Positions 8,719 to 17,090 are shown, counted from the stretch's first letter. The stretch: 64,000 nt of DNA from Crocinitomicaceae bacterium (GCA_024643725.1 JAHEMJ010000014.1:248001-312000); one strand, 5' to 3'. Notes: generated by a model from the sequence alone, not told the origin. Translations and numbers: made by a program.

Positions 8719-9148
8719 GGTCACAATCGGTAATTTGTACAACTTCTAACCCGGCACTTTTCAGAAATTCTATCCCGGATGTGTCCTTATACGCTTCTTG
8801 ATATACCAAACGTTTGATTCCTGATTGCAACACTAATTTGCTACAATCTTTGCAGGGAGAATGGGTTAAATATAGCGTGGCGTCTTTGCAATTATTTGTT
8901 GATTTGGCAACTTTTAAAATGGCATTCGCTTCCGCGTGTAGGACATACCAATGCGTATTTCCTTCATCGTTTTCACAGCAATTATCGAATCCAGCAGGGG
9001 TTCCGTTGTATCCATCCGAAATAATGATGGCGTCTTTAACGATAATTGCCCCAACTTTTTTTCGTTGACAATGGGAAAGTTCAGCCCAACTTAGCGCCAG
9101 TCTTAAATAGGCTTTGTCGTAGCGAAGTTGTTTGTCGGATGAACTCAT
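8711..9148 (-). CDS. Deoxycytidylate (dCMP) deaminase
   Basis: A 145-residue zinc deaminase converting dCMP to dUMP for thymidylate supply. The zinc/catalytic motifs HAEANAIL (about residues 71-78) and PCKDCSKLV (about 98-106) are intact. The N-terminal GYNGTPAGFDNC segment is typical of the dCMP deaminase subgroup. It lies in the operon between a DUF2231-like membrane protein (20-bp gap) and the S41 protease (8-bp overlap), with no obvious functional link to either. Confidence 0.93.
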   Translation of the reverse strand: MSSSDKQLRYDKAYLRLALSWAELSHCQRKKVGAIIVKDAIIISDGYNGTPAGFDNCCENDEGNTHWYVLHAEANAILKVAKSTNNCKDATLYLTHSPCKDCSKLVLQSGIKRLVYQEAYKDTSGIEFLKSAGLEVVQITDCDHV

Positions 9149-9168
9149 CAGTTGGAATTAAAATGGAT

Positions 9169-9597
9169 TTAAGCGTGCATGATTTTACCACCTAGGTAAC
9201 CAGTCCATGCAAAAATAGCGAAGCTGATGAGACTGATCAGTAAAATGACCCAAGATATTTTCTTTTCGGCGGACAAGTTCTTTTTTGCAGCGTACAATCC
9301 AATAATGGAGGCAATAGCAAGCAAAGCGATAAACCACAGGGCTGTTTCAGCGAATTCTTCGTGTTGTTCGATGACATACTCACTCACGCCTTTGATGTGT
9401 TCAACGGACTCTTCCGCTTCGTGCCCTGTTCGAAACGTAATAAAAGCCCCAATGCTGGAAATGAGCATCAAGATAAATGAAGCGACTCTGGTCTGAACGG
9501 TATTGGATAAAAGCCCAAGAATTAAAACGATTGCGGCAAAAAATGTCCCAATGATGGCAACATGATTTGTGATGAGGTGTAAATGTGTCTGATCCAT
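9169..9597 (-). CDS. Four-helix membrane protein, DUF2231-like
   Basis: 142 residues with about four hydrophobic segments (about 12-32, 36-55, 83-103 and 115-135). Conserved-looking polar residues lie near the membrane face: LHLITNHVAIIGTF, FRTGHEAEESVEH and EQHEEFAETALWF. Histidines in helices of this pattern resemble DUF2231 proteins, which are suspected to bind haem or metal; that is inference. It sits at the distal end of the oxidase-biogenesis genes, 50 bp after the DUF420 gene, which suggests a respiratory role. Confidence 0.6.
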   Translation of the reverse strand: MDQTHLHLITNHVAIIGTFFAAIVLILGLLSNTVQTRVASFILMLISSIGAFITFRTGHEAEESVEHIKGVSEYVIEQHEEFAETALWFIALLAIASIIGLYAAKKNLSAEKKISWVILLISLISFAIFAWTGYLGGKIMHA

Positions 9598-9646
9598 GCG
9601 TCTGATTTAGGTAGTTTTCAGTTAAAATTACGCTAAATAATGGGTT

Positions 9647-10216
9647 TTAGTGCACATAAAAAGGAGAAATCATCCAATAAACGACCACACCAGTAACGGC
9701 AACATACAACCAAATGGGGAATGCGAAGCGCGTATATCTTTTGTGTTTCGCGTAATTTCCTTCTAAAGCAAATAAATAGGTAAATAATACAAGTGGAATA
9801 ACGGCGATGCTTAACAGAATATGCGATGCTAATATGAAATAATAGAGGTATTTAATGGAACCAACATTTGCATCAACGATTCCGTCATGGTTCATATCAC
9901 CGTATAACGTCGTGTCAGATGTCATGTGGTACGCTACGTAACAAACAAGGAACAACAAGCTTATGCCTAAACAAACTTGGATAGTGCGTTGATGAAGCTT
10001 CATGTTGCCTTGTTTTATGAAGGCTAAGGCCATAATAAGCAAAATAGCGGTTATTCCATTTAAGGCTGCGTAAAACGGCGGTAAAAAGGATAAATCAACA
10101 CCATCTATTTTGATTCCAAACAATGCGGCAACTGCAACGGGAATGATGATGGATACTGCGACAACTAATTTTCTGTATTTGGATGATGGGGTTTGGTTAC
10201 TTGACATGGTATTCAT
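9647..10216 (-). CDS. DUF420 membrane protein (oxidase-assembly related)
   Basis: 189 residues with about five transmembrane helices and paired histidines (MKLHQRTI, VAYHMTSD, ILASHILLS, GNYAKHKRYTRF), as in DUF420/CtaM-like proteins linked to haem-copper oxidase maturation. A hydrophilic loop at about residues 107-118 carries D-M-N-H-D-G-I-V-D, resembling an EF-hand or dockerin calcium loop. The start overlaps the SCO gene stop by 20 bp (ATG 10216) or 11 bp (ATG 10207). It is part of the cyoE-cox3-SCO operon. Confidence 0.82.
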   Translation of the reverse strand: MNTMSSNQTPSSKYRKLVVAVSIIIPVAVAALFGIKIDGVDLSFLPPFYAALNGITAILLIMALAFIKQGNMKLHQRTIQVCLGISLLFLVCYVAYHMTSDTTLYGDMNHDGIVDANVGSIKYLYYFILASHILLSIAVIPLVLFTYLFALEGNYAKHKRYTRFAFPIWLYVAVTGVVVYWMISPFYVH

Positions 10217-10865
10217 AGTTCAAAAGGTTGGAAATATCTGTTTTTAATCGCGTGTATTCTTTCTTGTTGACACTGAGGTCTGGATTGGTTATGGCATAAA
10301 CGCCACGAACATGACCAGCTTTATCAACCAATGTAAATGATCCCGAATGCGCATATCCACCTTCAGCTTCTTCGTCTCTTCCGGCGAAGGTTAGGAAATT
10401 TTCGATGCCAAGGCGATGCGTTTCTGCTTCATTACCGGTTAGAAAAGCCCAGTTATTGGCTGTTATTCCGTGATCCTTTTTGTATTGACGAAGGATGTAA
10501 GGGCTATCATTTTTGGGGTTGATGCTGAACGAAATAAATTGGAGATGTTTTGCATATTTCTCAGTCTCCTTATTTAACTTCTTGATTTGTGAATTCATAA
10601 CGGGACAAATCGTTCGGCAAGTAGCAAAAAAGAACTCAACAACCCAGACTTTACCTTTATATGTATCGTTATGAACGATATTACTGTCCTCGTCGAAATA
10701 GGTGAAATAAGGGATGCTAGGATAGATGGTGTCGGTGATTGTTTTACCATGTTCGGTTTTGTAAACCAAATCAACATTCCCTAAAATAGGAAGTTTAGGC
10801 GGTGTTTTTTCACCACAGGAAATAACAAGGATAATGATGGAAAGTAAAAGCGGTAGCTTAGCCAT
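10197..10865 (-). CDS. SCO-family copper chaperone, complete copper site
   Basis: About 222 residues from ATG 10865 (MAKLPLLLSI). A lipoprotein signal (lipobox IISC-G region) is followed by a thioredoxin-like SCO1/SenC domain with CRTIC (CxxxC) and the third copper ligand histidine in YAHSGSFTLVD. SCO proteins load Cu(A) of cytochrome c oxidase subunit II outside the inner membrane. The start overlaps the stop of the other SCO gene by 8 bp. An upstream ATG seven codons earlier is less likely because it adds a polar leader before the signal peptide. Confidence 0.9.
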   Translation of the reverse strand: MAKLPLLLSIIILVISCGEKTPPKLPILGNVDLVYKTEHGKTITDTIYPSIPYFTYFDEDSNIVHNDTYKGKVWVVEFFFATCRTICPVMNSQIKKLNKETEKYAKHLQFISFSINPKNDSPYILRQYKKDHGITANNWAFLTGNEAETHRLGIENFLTFAGRDEEAEGGYAHSGSFTLVDKAGHVRGVYAITNPDLSVNKKEYTRLKTDISNLLNYEYHVK

Positions 10866-11553
10866 GTTTTGCCCGTTCTTTGTCATATTGCTTTTGGAGC
10901 AGGGCTAGGTGTTCTTTCATTCTACGAATCATGCCCTCTTCGTCGCCCTTTAAAACCATTCGGAGGTGATTTTGTTTATCAAGAAGCAACATTAAAGATG
11001 AATAACTGACACCACCAAAATACTTTTTGCCTTTGCGGTAAAGACTTTGGTTGTTGTGTTTGATGTCGTATACTTTCGAAGGATCTCCCTTCGCGATGAT
11101 CCAAAGTGATGGATCAAATCCTTCAACATCATCTTGAAGCATTTCTCTAATGTTTGCGATTTGAGCGTCACTAGCTGGACGTCCAAATTCATCGGTAGCA
11201 AACGAAATTAAACGGACTTGCTTTAATTTCTTACGCTTGTTTTTACGGATGTGTTGGTAAAGAATTTGATTAAAATGCCACAATGAAATGCCACATTCTT
11301 TCGGACATGTTGTTTGAATGGTTGAAATAAGCACCAAATCGCCTTTGTAATCGGAAAGGTTTTTGGTTTGATAGGAGCCATTTTCGAACACTTCGAATGA
11401 AGGAGCTTTAACAAGTCCATAATCAGCCAATTCTTTGAATCGGTGATCACAGCGTCGTGTGGAAATAAGAATCAGAAATAAAGCTGGTCCAAAAACCAAT
11501 AGCAATGCCAAAATCGACTTTGAGCGACTTCTGGGCTGCTGTGTAGAGGTCAT
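10858..11553 (-). CDS. SCO-family protein lacking the copper-ligand histidine
   Basis: 231 residues: one N-terminal transmembrane anchor (about 16-32, LALLLVFGPALFLILIS), then a SCO-like thioredoxin fold with CPKEC (CxxxC). Where SCO proteins normally have H-S-x4-L-x-D, this one reads SYSSLMLLLD, so tyrosine replaces the copper histidine. It may act as a thiol reductase partner of the neighbouring complete SCO rather than as a copper donor; this is inference. It lies 4 bp after the subunit IV gene within the oxidase operon. Confidence 0.82.
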   Translation of the reverse strand: MTSTQQPRSRSKSILALLLVFGPALFLILISTRRCDHRFKELADYGLVKAPSFEVFENGSYQTKNLSDYKGDLVLISTIQTTCPKECGISLWHFNQILYQHIRKNKRKKLKQVRLISFATDEFGRPASDAQIANIREMLQDDVEGFDPSLWIIAKGDPSKVYDIKHNNQSLYRKGKKYFGGVSYSSLMLLLDKQNHLRMVLKGDEEGMIRRMKEHLALLQKQYDKERAKHG

Positions 11554-11557
11554 TTCG

Positions 11558-11926
11558 TTAGAATCCGAAAGTTTTCCAAGCTTCAGATACTTCTGTCGCT
11601 TCCCATAATCCGATAAAGATTAAGTAAAGGATAAAGATCGCGTATGGAATTAAAATAACGTTTCTAAGTGCTTTTTTCTCGTCGCCTAAGTGCATAAATA
11701 CCATGACAATGTATGCTGCTTTTACAAGCGTCATAATAATAAATGACCATTTCACATATGCCCAAGCATCGCTACTTTGTTTGATCATTGCACCTAAAAA
11801 TACCTCAACTGTTGTAATGATTGTCAATAAAACAGTTACTTGAAGAATTTTTTTACGAATCGATTTTCCTTGCTCTTCGTTGTGGTGATTGTGTAAAGAA
11901 TATTCAATTAAATCATCTCTTTCCAT
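11558..11926 (-). CDS. Cytochrome c oxidase subunit IV family protein
   Basis: 122 residues with three transmembrane helices (about 29-49, 57-80 and 89-110). It has the family-type ...TVEVFLGAMI..., MTLVKAAYIVMVFMHLGDEKKALRNVIL and IFILYLIFIGLWE segments of caa3-type subunit IV (COX4 prokaryotic type). It assists assembly or stability of the haem-copper oxidase. It lies between cox3 and the SCO genes, spaced 25 and 4 bp, in the same operon. Confidence 0.88.
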   Translation of the reverse strand: MERDDLIEYSLHNHHNEEQGKSIRKKILQVTVLLTIITTVEVFLGAMIKQSSDAWAYVKWSFIIMTLVKAAYIVMVFMHLGDEKKALRNVILIPYAIFILYLIFIGLWEATEVSEAWKTFGF

Positions 11927-11951
11927 GAGAATATATTTTAGTGTGATTGAA

Positions 11952-12977
11952 TCAGATTAAATAGAAGAATGTAAAGACAAATACCCAAACTAAATCGACA
12001 AAGTGCCAGTAAAGTCCAGTTTTTTCAACCATTTCGTAGTGTCCTCTCTTGTGATAAGTTCCAGCAATTACACCTAATAAAATGATGATATTGATGACAA
12101 CCCCTGAGAATACGTGGAATCCGTGGAAACCTGTGATAAAGAAGAAAAACTGAGCATATTGCTGCGGCCCGTATTCGTTTTGTTTCATGTTTGCACCGTA
12201 AACTACACGATTTGCTTCACCACTGTAAAGTGCTTCATAGTACATTTTTTCTGCAGCTGCACCTGTGATGGCTTTATCACCGATTTTATGTGCCGCGCCA
12301 GATTTTTTAATGATTAATTTCATTTCGTGGTCTTTTGCCTTGTTAATTTTGGCAACAGAACCATCTGCTAAGTGAATGTTTCCACCTTCCAAATGCCCTT
12401 TTTCAGCAGCATGTTGGAATTCGTGCATCAAGTCTTCTTTGATTACTTCACCTACTTTGTGGTGCTTCCCTGCTTCGATAACGGTAAAGTTAGCGATCTC
12501 TCCAAAGTGTCCTTTTACGATTGCTTGAGAACCGTCTGCTAATTCAATTTTACCGAATTCGGACCCGTGAATAAAGTGAGACCATTCCCATGCTTGAGAA
12601 CCCACGAAGAAGAATCCACCAATAATGGTAGCTATCATCCATCTCGTAACTCCTTTTCTGTCCATGCGATGTCCAGCTTCAACAGCGAGTACCATGGTTA
12701 CCGAAGAAACGATCAAAATGAAGGTCATTAAGGCAACGTAAAGTAACGGATATCCATGTCCTAAGAACGGCATAGAGTTAAATGTTTCTTCTCCAATAGG
12801 CCATGCATCTTGCGCGTCGTGACGCGTAAACCCATATGCAATAAGCAATCCACTAAATGTCAGGGCATCTGACACTAGGAAAAACCACATCATTAATTTA
12901 CCATAGCTTGTTTGAAAAGGGGATTCTTTTCCGCCCCATAGCGTTTTGGCGTCTAGTTGAGTTGTATGTCCAGCCAT
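11952..12977 (-). CDS. Cytochrome c oxidase subunit III with a repeat-containing soluble insert
   Basis: 341 residues. Subunit III helices flank a large hydrophilic insert at about residues 135-275. The N-terminal half has MMWFFLVSDALTFSGLLIAY and SQAWEWSHFI; the C-terminal half has FITGFHGFHVFSG and GLYWHFVDLVWVFVF. The insert contains two related units, one with IELADGSQAIVKG then GKHHKVGEVI, the other with IHLADGSVAKINK then GAAHKIGDKAI. Normal subunit III is about 200-270 residues, so the insert explains the extra length. It is adjacent to a second cox3-like gene. The oxidase core subunits I and II are not in the window. Confidence 0.9.
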   Translation of the reverse strand: MAGHTTQLDAKTLWGGKESPFQTSYGKLMMWFFLVSDALTFSGLLIAYGFTRHDAQDAWPIGEETFNSMPFLGHGYPLLYVALMTFILIVSSVTMVLAVEAGHRMDRKGVTRWMIATIIGGFFFVGSQAWEWSHFIHGSEFGKIELADGSQAIVKGHFGEIANFTVIEAGKHHKVGEVIKEDLMHEFQHAAEKGHLEGGNIHLADGSVAKINKAKDHEMKLIIKKSGAAHKIGDKAITGAAAEKMYYEALYSGEANRVVYGANMKQNEYGPQQYAQFFFFITGFHGFHVFSGVVINIIILLGVIAGTYHKRGHYEMVEKTGLYWHFVDLVWVFVFTFFYLI

Positions 12978-12998
12978 TCTAACTAATTTTTTGCAAGT

Positions 12999-14084
12999 TT
13001 AGTGAATAAATATGAAAAATAAGAGTAAAGCTAACCATAAAAGACCTAAAAAATGCCAAAACATGGCGCTTAATCTCAATGACAAGTGGTTTTCAGCGTT
13101 GAAACGACCTCTGAATGAAGCGGTTACGACTTTTAACAAATAAAGTAAAGCAATGAGTACGTGAAGTAGATGTACAAATGTGATGAGGTACAGGTATTGT
13201 GAGGCGGAATCAGCCGATTCCATGGCTTTCACTTGAAGGTGCGGTTTAATCGGTTTTCCTTTGTACCAGAGCTTTCTGTCTTTGTAATCTAATTGCTGTT
13301 TTTTATAGAAAATGGTAAAATCTTTCCCGTATTCTCCACGAGCAAAGAAATCACCTCGTCCATCCATCACATTCACGGCAAGTTGACTAAGTCGAATCTC
13401 ATCCGTAAACAAGAGTTGAGTGGAGTCATTCACAAACAATTTTTTGTTTTTTATCAGGATTGGTTGGTGATTGAAATACAATTCGAATTGTGGCATTGGA
13501 TAAGTCAATGTCAGTGGTTTATCCTGTTTAACGGTTTTAAATTGAGTCATATAGTCCTGAAAAAGCTTGAAGTCATACGCATTCATTTCTTTTCCTCTGT
13601 ACACAAATTTGTTGCCATCCACATCAATGAAGTCACCCTGATATTTTACTTCGAAATAGTCACCATAACGCCCATCAGTTACCACTAAATTATTGACTGC
13701 ATGAAACCCATTTCGCACCAATTCTCCGTAACCTTTAAATTGAAAGTAGATGAAACCTGCGCCTAAAATCAATGTCGTCGCCATCCACATTCTTAATGGA
13801 CCTTGTTGGTTTTTCTTAGCACTACGAATGGCTAAAGTAAAGGCTAAACTACTGAATGCAATACTGGCTGTACTTACCCAAAAGAAGAATGGCATTGGAT
13901 ATTTTAACCAAAACGAGTCACCCATCGATACGTAATAGCCAGAGGTAAATCCAGCAAAGAGCATAATGATGCTAAAAATCCCCACGTATACGAGGTTTTT
14001 TTTCATTTTTTCTTTCACTTCTGGACTAATTTCGTTTTCGAAATTTCGTTTTTCTGTGAATTTTTTTTCGTTTTCGCTGCTCAT
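12999..14084 (-). CDS. Cytochrome c oxidase subunit III-like protein with a soluble insert
   Basis: 361 residues. Helices near 30-50, 63-85 and 97-115 (YVGIFSIIMLFAGFTSGYY, FFFWVSTASIAFSSLAF) are followed by about 170 hydrophilic residues. The family C-terminal helices then include YLITFVHLLHVLIALLYLL and LSAMFWHFLGLLWLALLL. The insert contains related strands such as FEVKYQGDFIDVDGNKFVYR and FTIFYKKQQLDYKDRKLWYK. It probably forms a subunit III pair with the next gene (21-bp gap); the insert presumably lies outside the membrane. The role of the insert is unknown. Confidence 0.82.
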   Translation of the reverse strand: MSSENEKKFTEKRNFENEISPEVKEKMKKNLVYVGIFSIIMLFAGFTSGYYVSMGDSFWLKYPMPFFFWVSTASIAFSSLAFTLAIRSAKKNQQGPLRMWMATTLILGAGFIYFQFKGYGELVRNGFHAVNNLVVTDGRYGDYFEVKYQGDFIDVDGNKFVYRGKEMNAYDFKLFQDYMTQFKTVKQDKPLTLTYPMPQFELYFNHQPILIKNKKLFVNDSTQLLFTDEIRLSQLAVNVMDGRGDFFARGEYGKDFTIFYKKQQLDYKDRKLWYKGKPIKPHLQVKAMESADSASQYLYLITFVHLLHVLIALLYLLKVVTASFRGRFNAENHLSLRLSAMFWHFLGLLWLALLLFFIFIH

Positions 14085-14116
14085 AATAGGATCAATTATA
14101 GATAATTAGATAAATG

Positions 14117-14989
14117 TTAAAATGATCGGTCAAACACATAGACAAATTGAATGATCGGTAAGTAAACAAATGAAGCGAACATTAGTTTTCGCGCATCTGC
14201 AACTTCTAAACTATGATAGAGTTTGTAGGAATACAGAAAGAATCCGATTCCTAGAACACTCGCGATAATTAGGGAGTAAGTACCCGTCCAACCAAGTAAC
14301 CATGGCACCAAACTAAAGGGTATTAATGCTAAGGCATACAACATAATCTGAAACGCTGAATGTTTAGATCTTCCGGTGTCTGATGGCAACAATGAGAATC
14401 CAGCTTTTTTGTAATCGTCATAAAGAACCCAAGCAATCGCCCAAAAATGAGGGAATTGCCACGTAAACTGGACAAAAAACAAAACGCCAGGTTCAAAACC
14501 AAAGGCATTAGTGTGAGCAATAGCTCCTAACATGGGTGGTATGGCTCCTGGAAAGGCACCAACGAAGACAGCCCATGGTGTTTTCTGTTTTAAAGGGGTG
14601 TAGATAAACACATAGCTAATAAATGCGCTTAAACCGAGTAAAGCACTTTTCCAATTAATCAGGGTCAATAAGAACGTTCCAATAATGAGTGTTAAAGTGC
14701 AAATAATGTAGGCCTCTCTTAGAGACATTTGTCCTGTTGGCAAAGGTCTACGGTTGGTGCGATTCATAAACTTATCTAAATCGCGTTCCCATATCTGGTT
14801 TGCACCATTGGATGCGGCAGTAACCAAAGTACCACCAAGCATGAGGTAAAAGATTGTTAATCCATCCTTTCCTCCGGCAAATAAATATCCGGAGAGGGCT
14901 GATAAAATCACCAAGAAGGACAAGCGAAACTTGGTAAATATCAAGTAGGTTTTTAGAATGGAAGGCGCTTGATCGTTCTCTTGTGTCAT
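14117..14989 (-). CDS. cyoE: Protohaem IX farnesyltransferase (haem O synthase)
   Basis: A 290-residue UbiA-family membrane prenyltransferase with about eight to nine helices that farnesylates haem B to haem O for the terminal oxidase. The first Asp-rich motif is in NGANQIWERDLDKFMNRTNR (about residues 60-79) and the second region is VLYDDYKKAGFSLLP. It is first in the oxidase operon (33 bp before a cox3-like gene). A TAATTTTG element lies exactly 4 bases before the ATG, suggesting a leaderless start here. Confidence 0.94.
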   Translation of the reverse strand: MTQENDQAPSILKTYLIFTKFRLSFLVILSALSGYLFAGGKDGLTIFYLMLGGTLVTAASNGANQIWERDLDKFMNRTNRRPLPTGQMSLREAYIICTLTLIIGTFLLTLINWKSALLGLSAFISYVFIYTPLKQKTPWAVFVGAFPGAIPPMLGAIAHTNAFGFEPGVLFFVQFTWQFPHFWAIAWVLYDDYKKAGFSLLPSDTGRSKHSAFQIMLYALALIPFSLVPWLLGWTGTYSLIIASVLGIGFFLYSYKLYHSLEVADARKLMFASFVYLPIIQFVYVFDRSF

Positions 14990-14993
14990 GTCG

Positions 14994-15001
14994 CAAAATT
15001 A
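14994..15001 (-). promoter_or_regulatory. -7 element four bases before cyoE start
   Basis: The minus strand reads TAATTTTG-CGAC-ATG. The element matches TAnnTTTG; no TTTG at 19-21 bases upstream is present (a TTTG occurs 15 bases upstream). The position predicts transcription starting at or next to the A of the ATG. Confidence 0.55.
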
Positions 15002-15080
15002 CGAATTAAGGTCTTTCAAAGGTGATTTATTTTCAGCCTTTTTAGAAAGATAAAAGGCCAGGTCACTTCCAGGGCAGTTA

Positions 15081-15440
15081 TTAAAAATCTGCATCGGGTG
15101 TGAAGTAGTCATTTTGAATGAAGTAGTCTATCATGGCTTCTTTGATTAAATGTTGTTCCGCTTGATGACCTAGAGCCGGAATCAACTGATTTAATTTGAA
15201 ATGTGGCCATTGATCTTTATCGCGTCCTTCAAATTCATAATATCCATAGGGTTCTAGCAAAGTACAAATTGCGATATGCATCAATTCAGTCTTTTCTTGT
15301 TTGCTGAAATTTTTATAGCCAATTCCCAATTCATTTACTCCTATGAGGAATAAAAGGGAAGGGACATCAAGTCCGGGACCGAAGTCTTTTTCTAGGCTTG
15401 TCTTTAATTTTTGAAATTTGAGTTCAATGTCATGGTCCAT
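15081..15440 (-). CDS. Conserved-looking hypothetical protein (119 residues)
   Basis: A soluble, mostly helical 119-residue protein without signal peptide or membrane segment. Segments such as SLLFLIGVNELGIGYKNFSK, LLEPYGYYEFEGRDKDQWPH and LIKEAMIDYFIQNDYF look like a compact conserved family; I believe similar proteins occur in other Bacteroidota, with no known function. It is 92 bp upstream of cyoE on the same strand with its own TACTTTTG element 4 bases before the ATG. No function is assigned. Confidence 0.7.
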   Translation of the reverse strand: MDHDIELKFQKLKTSLEKDFGPGLDVPSLLFLIGVNELGIGYKNFSKQEKTELMHIAICTLLEPYGYYEFEGRDKDQWPHFKLNQLIPALGHQAEQHLIKEAMIDYFIQNDYFTPDADF

Positions 15441-15444
15441 GGAA

Positions 15445-15452
15445 CAAAAGTA
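15445..15452 (-). promoter_or_regulatory. -7 element four bases before the 119-residue gene
   Basis: The minus strand reads TACTTTTG-TTCC-ATG, a full TAnnTTTG match with the same 4-base spacing seen at cyoE, dxs and the 35.5-kb gene. No clear -33 TTTG is present. Confidence 0.5.
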
Positions 15453-15494
15453 CGCAAAGAAAAAGGCGGTTGGGATTTAAATAGCTGTTTTTGG

Positions 15495-15530
15495 ACAAAA
15501 AAAAAGAGGGGATAATTCCCCTCTTCTTTC
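15495..15530 (-). terminator. Rho-independent terminator after the secreted glucan-locus protein
   Basis: A 9-bp stem (15504-15512 with 15517-15525) with loop TAAT is followed on the minus strand by a run of Ts. It lies about 25 bases after the stop of the T9SS protein gene at 15552 and marks the end of that transcript. Confidence 0.9.
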
Positions 15531-15551
15531 ATCAATCAATCAAATCACATA

Positions 15552-17006
15552 TTAGTCAACAATCACACGAGATGTTGTTGTTCCGTTTTCAGAACGAACA
15601 ACTACTGTGTAGATTCCTTGTACTAAGTCTGCAACGTTTACGTTCATTTCTGTAGATGCACCAGCTACTTTGCGAACTGATTTTCCGCTTAAGTCAACTA
15701 ATTCAACACTTGAAATCACTTCTGAAGAAACGATTTTGAAGGAAGAATGTGCTGGATTTGGCATTAATGTTAATGTTGAACCTGTTTGTTCGTTGATTCC
15801 AGCAACACATGCAGAACAACTTTCGTAACAAACAACTCCTAAATCAGCTACTCCAGCTACCGTGTACGCACGGTTTGTAAATCCACCTGTTGTAATTGTA
15901 CAAGATTCACCACCTGCGAATTGCTCAGAAGCATTCCATCCGTCCAATGTAAATTTGTATTCAATCGCTCCGTTTGGTAAAGGCAATGTTACATCCCAAA
16001 CACCATCAGTATTTGCATCCGTCATTGGATTTGATGTTCCGTTCCATCCGTTAAACGTTCCGTTGATAAATACACCGGTAAATGCAGCCCCAGTGTAGTT
16101 ATTCATGTCCACATGGAACGTTACATCTGAAGTACATACCGAACAGCTTTCATAACAAACAGCGCCTAAGTTAGCATCGCCAACAACGGTATAAGAACGA
16201 TTCGTGAAACCACCTGTTGTAATGGTACATGTCTCACCACCAACAAATTGCTCAGAATTTGCCCAATTGTCTAAAGAGAATTTATATTCAATAGCACCTG
16301 GGTTAATTGGCAATGTTACTTCCCAAATTCCATCAAGGTTTGCATCCGTCATTGGATTTGCATTTCCACTCCACCCGTTGAATGTTCCACTTACGTAAAC
16401 ATTTGTGAATGCCGGTCCAGTGTAATTATTCATATTCACTTGGAATGTAATCAATGGTGTTGCTGTTTGAACGATTTGTGTTTTTTGGTAAACAAACTGC
16501 CAGTATCCAGGACCGAAATTAATGGTAGCTGTCATCGTATTTCCCCCGTTTGAAAATTCAACATGGTAAGCGATGGATGAAGCTGCGTTCGCAGGGCTTG
16601 TAATTTCAGCACCGTTGATTACTTTAGGTAATCCGATGTGTGCACCAACACCAACTACAGTCAATGTTCCTGTAGCAGCATCGAAATTCCAAGTAGCTGG
16701 ATTTGATCCGTTGTGTGGAGCAACTGGTGTTCCACAACCATCTGGATTCGCTCCTTGCCAAGCTTCTAACCAGGTATTTCCATCCATGTAATTGTTGAAT
16801 GTTCCATTTGGGTCAAAACGAACTGAATCGTCGAATAAACAAGCGCGTGTTGTTATATCACCTGTTGAGTTAGACCACCAAGAAATGTCTCCTAAGTTTG
16901 GACCTACTCCCAATGCTCCCGCTTGTGGAGCAAGCTTCCAAGTACCTTCTACTTGGGCATTCAAGCCAAAAAATGGCAAAAGAAAAAATAAGTACAGTTT
17001 TTTCAT
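15552..17006 (-). CDS. T9SS-secreted protein: GVGP/WW domain plus two starch-binding-like Ig modules
   Basis: 484 residues. Signal peptide about 1-18 (ending GLNAQ). The N-terminal domain (about 20-178) starts GTWKLAPQAGALGVGP, followed by WW. Two tandem modules follow (about 185-288 and 295-397), each with VNMNNYTG-A-FT, GTFNGW and NPMTDAN, ending GGFTNR-YTV...CYESC; they resemble AMPK/CBM48-type glycogen-binding Ig folds. A T9SS type A sorting domain (about 412-484) starts LMPNPAHSSF. It is probably a surface glucan-binding or helper protein. It has its own promoter, an upstream operator-like site and a terminator, and lies downstream of GH3. Confidence 0.82.
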   Translation of the reverse strand: MKKLYLFFLLPFFGLNAQVEGTWKLAPQAGALGVGPNLGDISWWSNSTGDITTRACLFDDSVRFDPNGTFNNYMDGNTWLEAWQGANPDGCGTPVAPHNGSNPATWNFDAATGTLTVVGVGAHIGLPKVINGAEITSPANAASSIAYHVEFSNGGNTMTATINFGPGYWQFVYQKTQIVQTATPLITFQVNMNNYTGPAFTNVYVSGTFNGWSGNANPMTDANLDGIWEVTLPINPGAIEYKFSLDNWANSEQFVGGETCTITTGGFTNRSYTVVGDANLGAVCYESCSVCTSDVTFHVDMNNYTGAAFTGVFINGTFNGWNGTSNPMTDANTDGVWDVTLPLPNGAIEYKFTLDGWNASEQFAGGESCTITTGGFTNRAYTVAGVADLGVVCYESCSACVAGINEQTGSTLTLMPNPAHSSFKIVSSEVISSVELVDLSGKSVRKVAGASTEMNVNVADLVQGIYTVVVRSENGTTTSRVIVD

Positions 17007-17034
17007 AATCAGTTAATTAAATTGGTTTATTATT

Positions 17035-17042
17035 CAAAAATA
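17035..17042 (-). promoter_or_regulatory. -7 element of the T9SS glucan-locus protein
   Basis: The minus strand reads TATTTTTG (TAnnTTTG), with a weak TTCG 20 bases upstream and 28 bases before the ATG at 17006. The operator-like site at 17070-17090 lies just upstream of the presumed -33 region. Confidence 0.5.
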
Positions 17043-17069
17043 GTTGATTTCCATTGGAAAATCGAACTA

Positions 17070-17090
17070 ATATAGTAAAAAATACAATAA
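17070..17090. promoter_or_regulatory. Operator-like site, imperfect copy (site 4)
   Basis: ATATAGT-N7-ACAATAA: one half-site is perfect and the other diverged, with the same 7-base spacer as the perfect copies at 26062 and 28385. It lies between the GH3 stop and the promoter of the 484-residue secreted protein. Confidence 0.5.
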
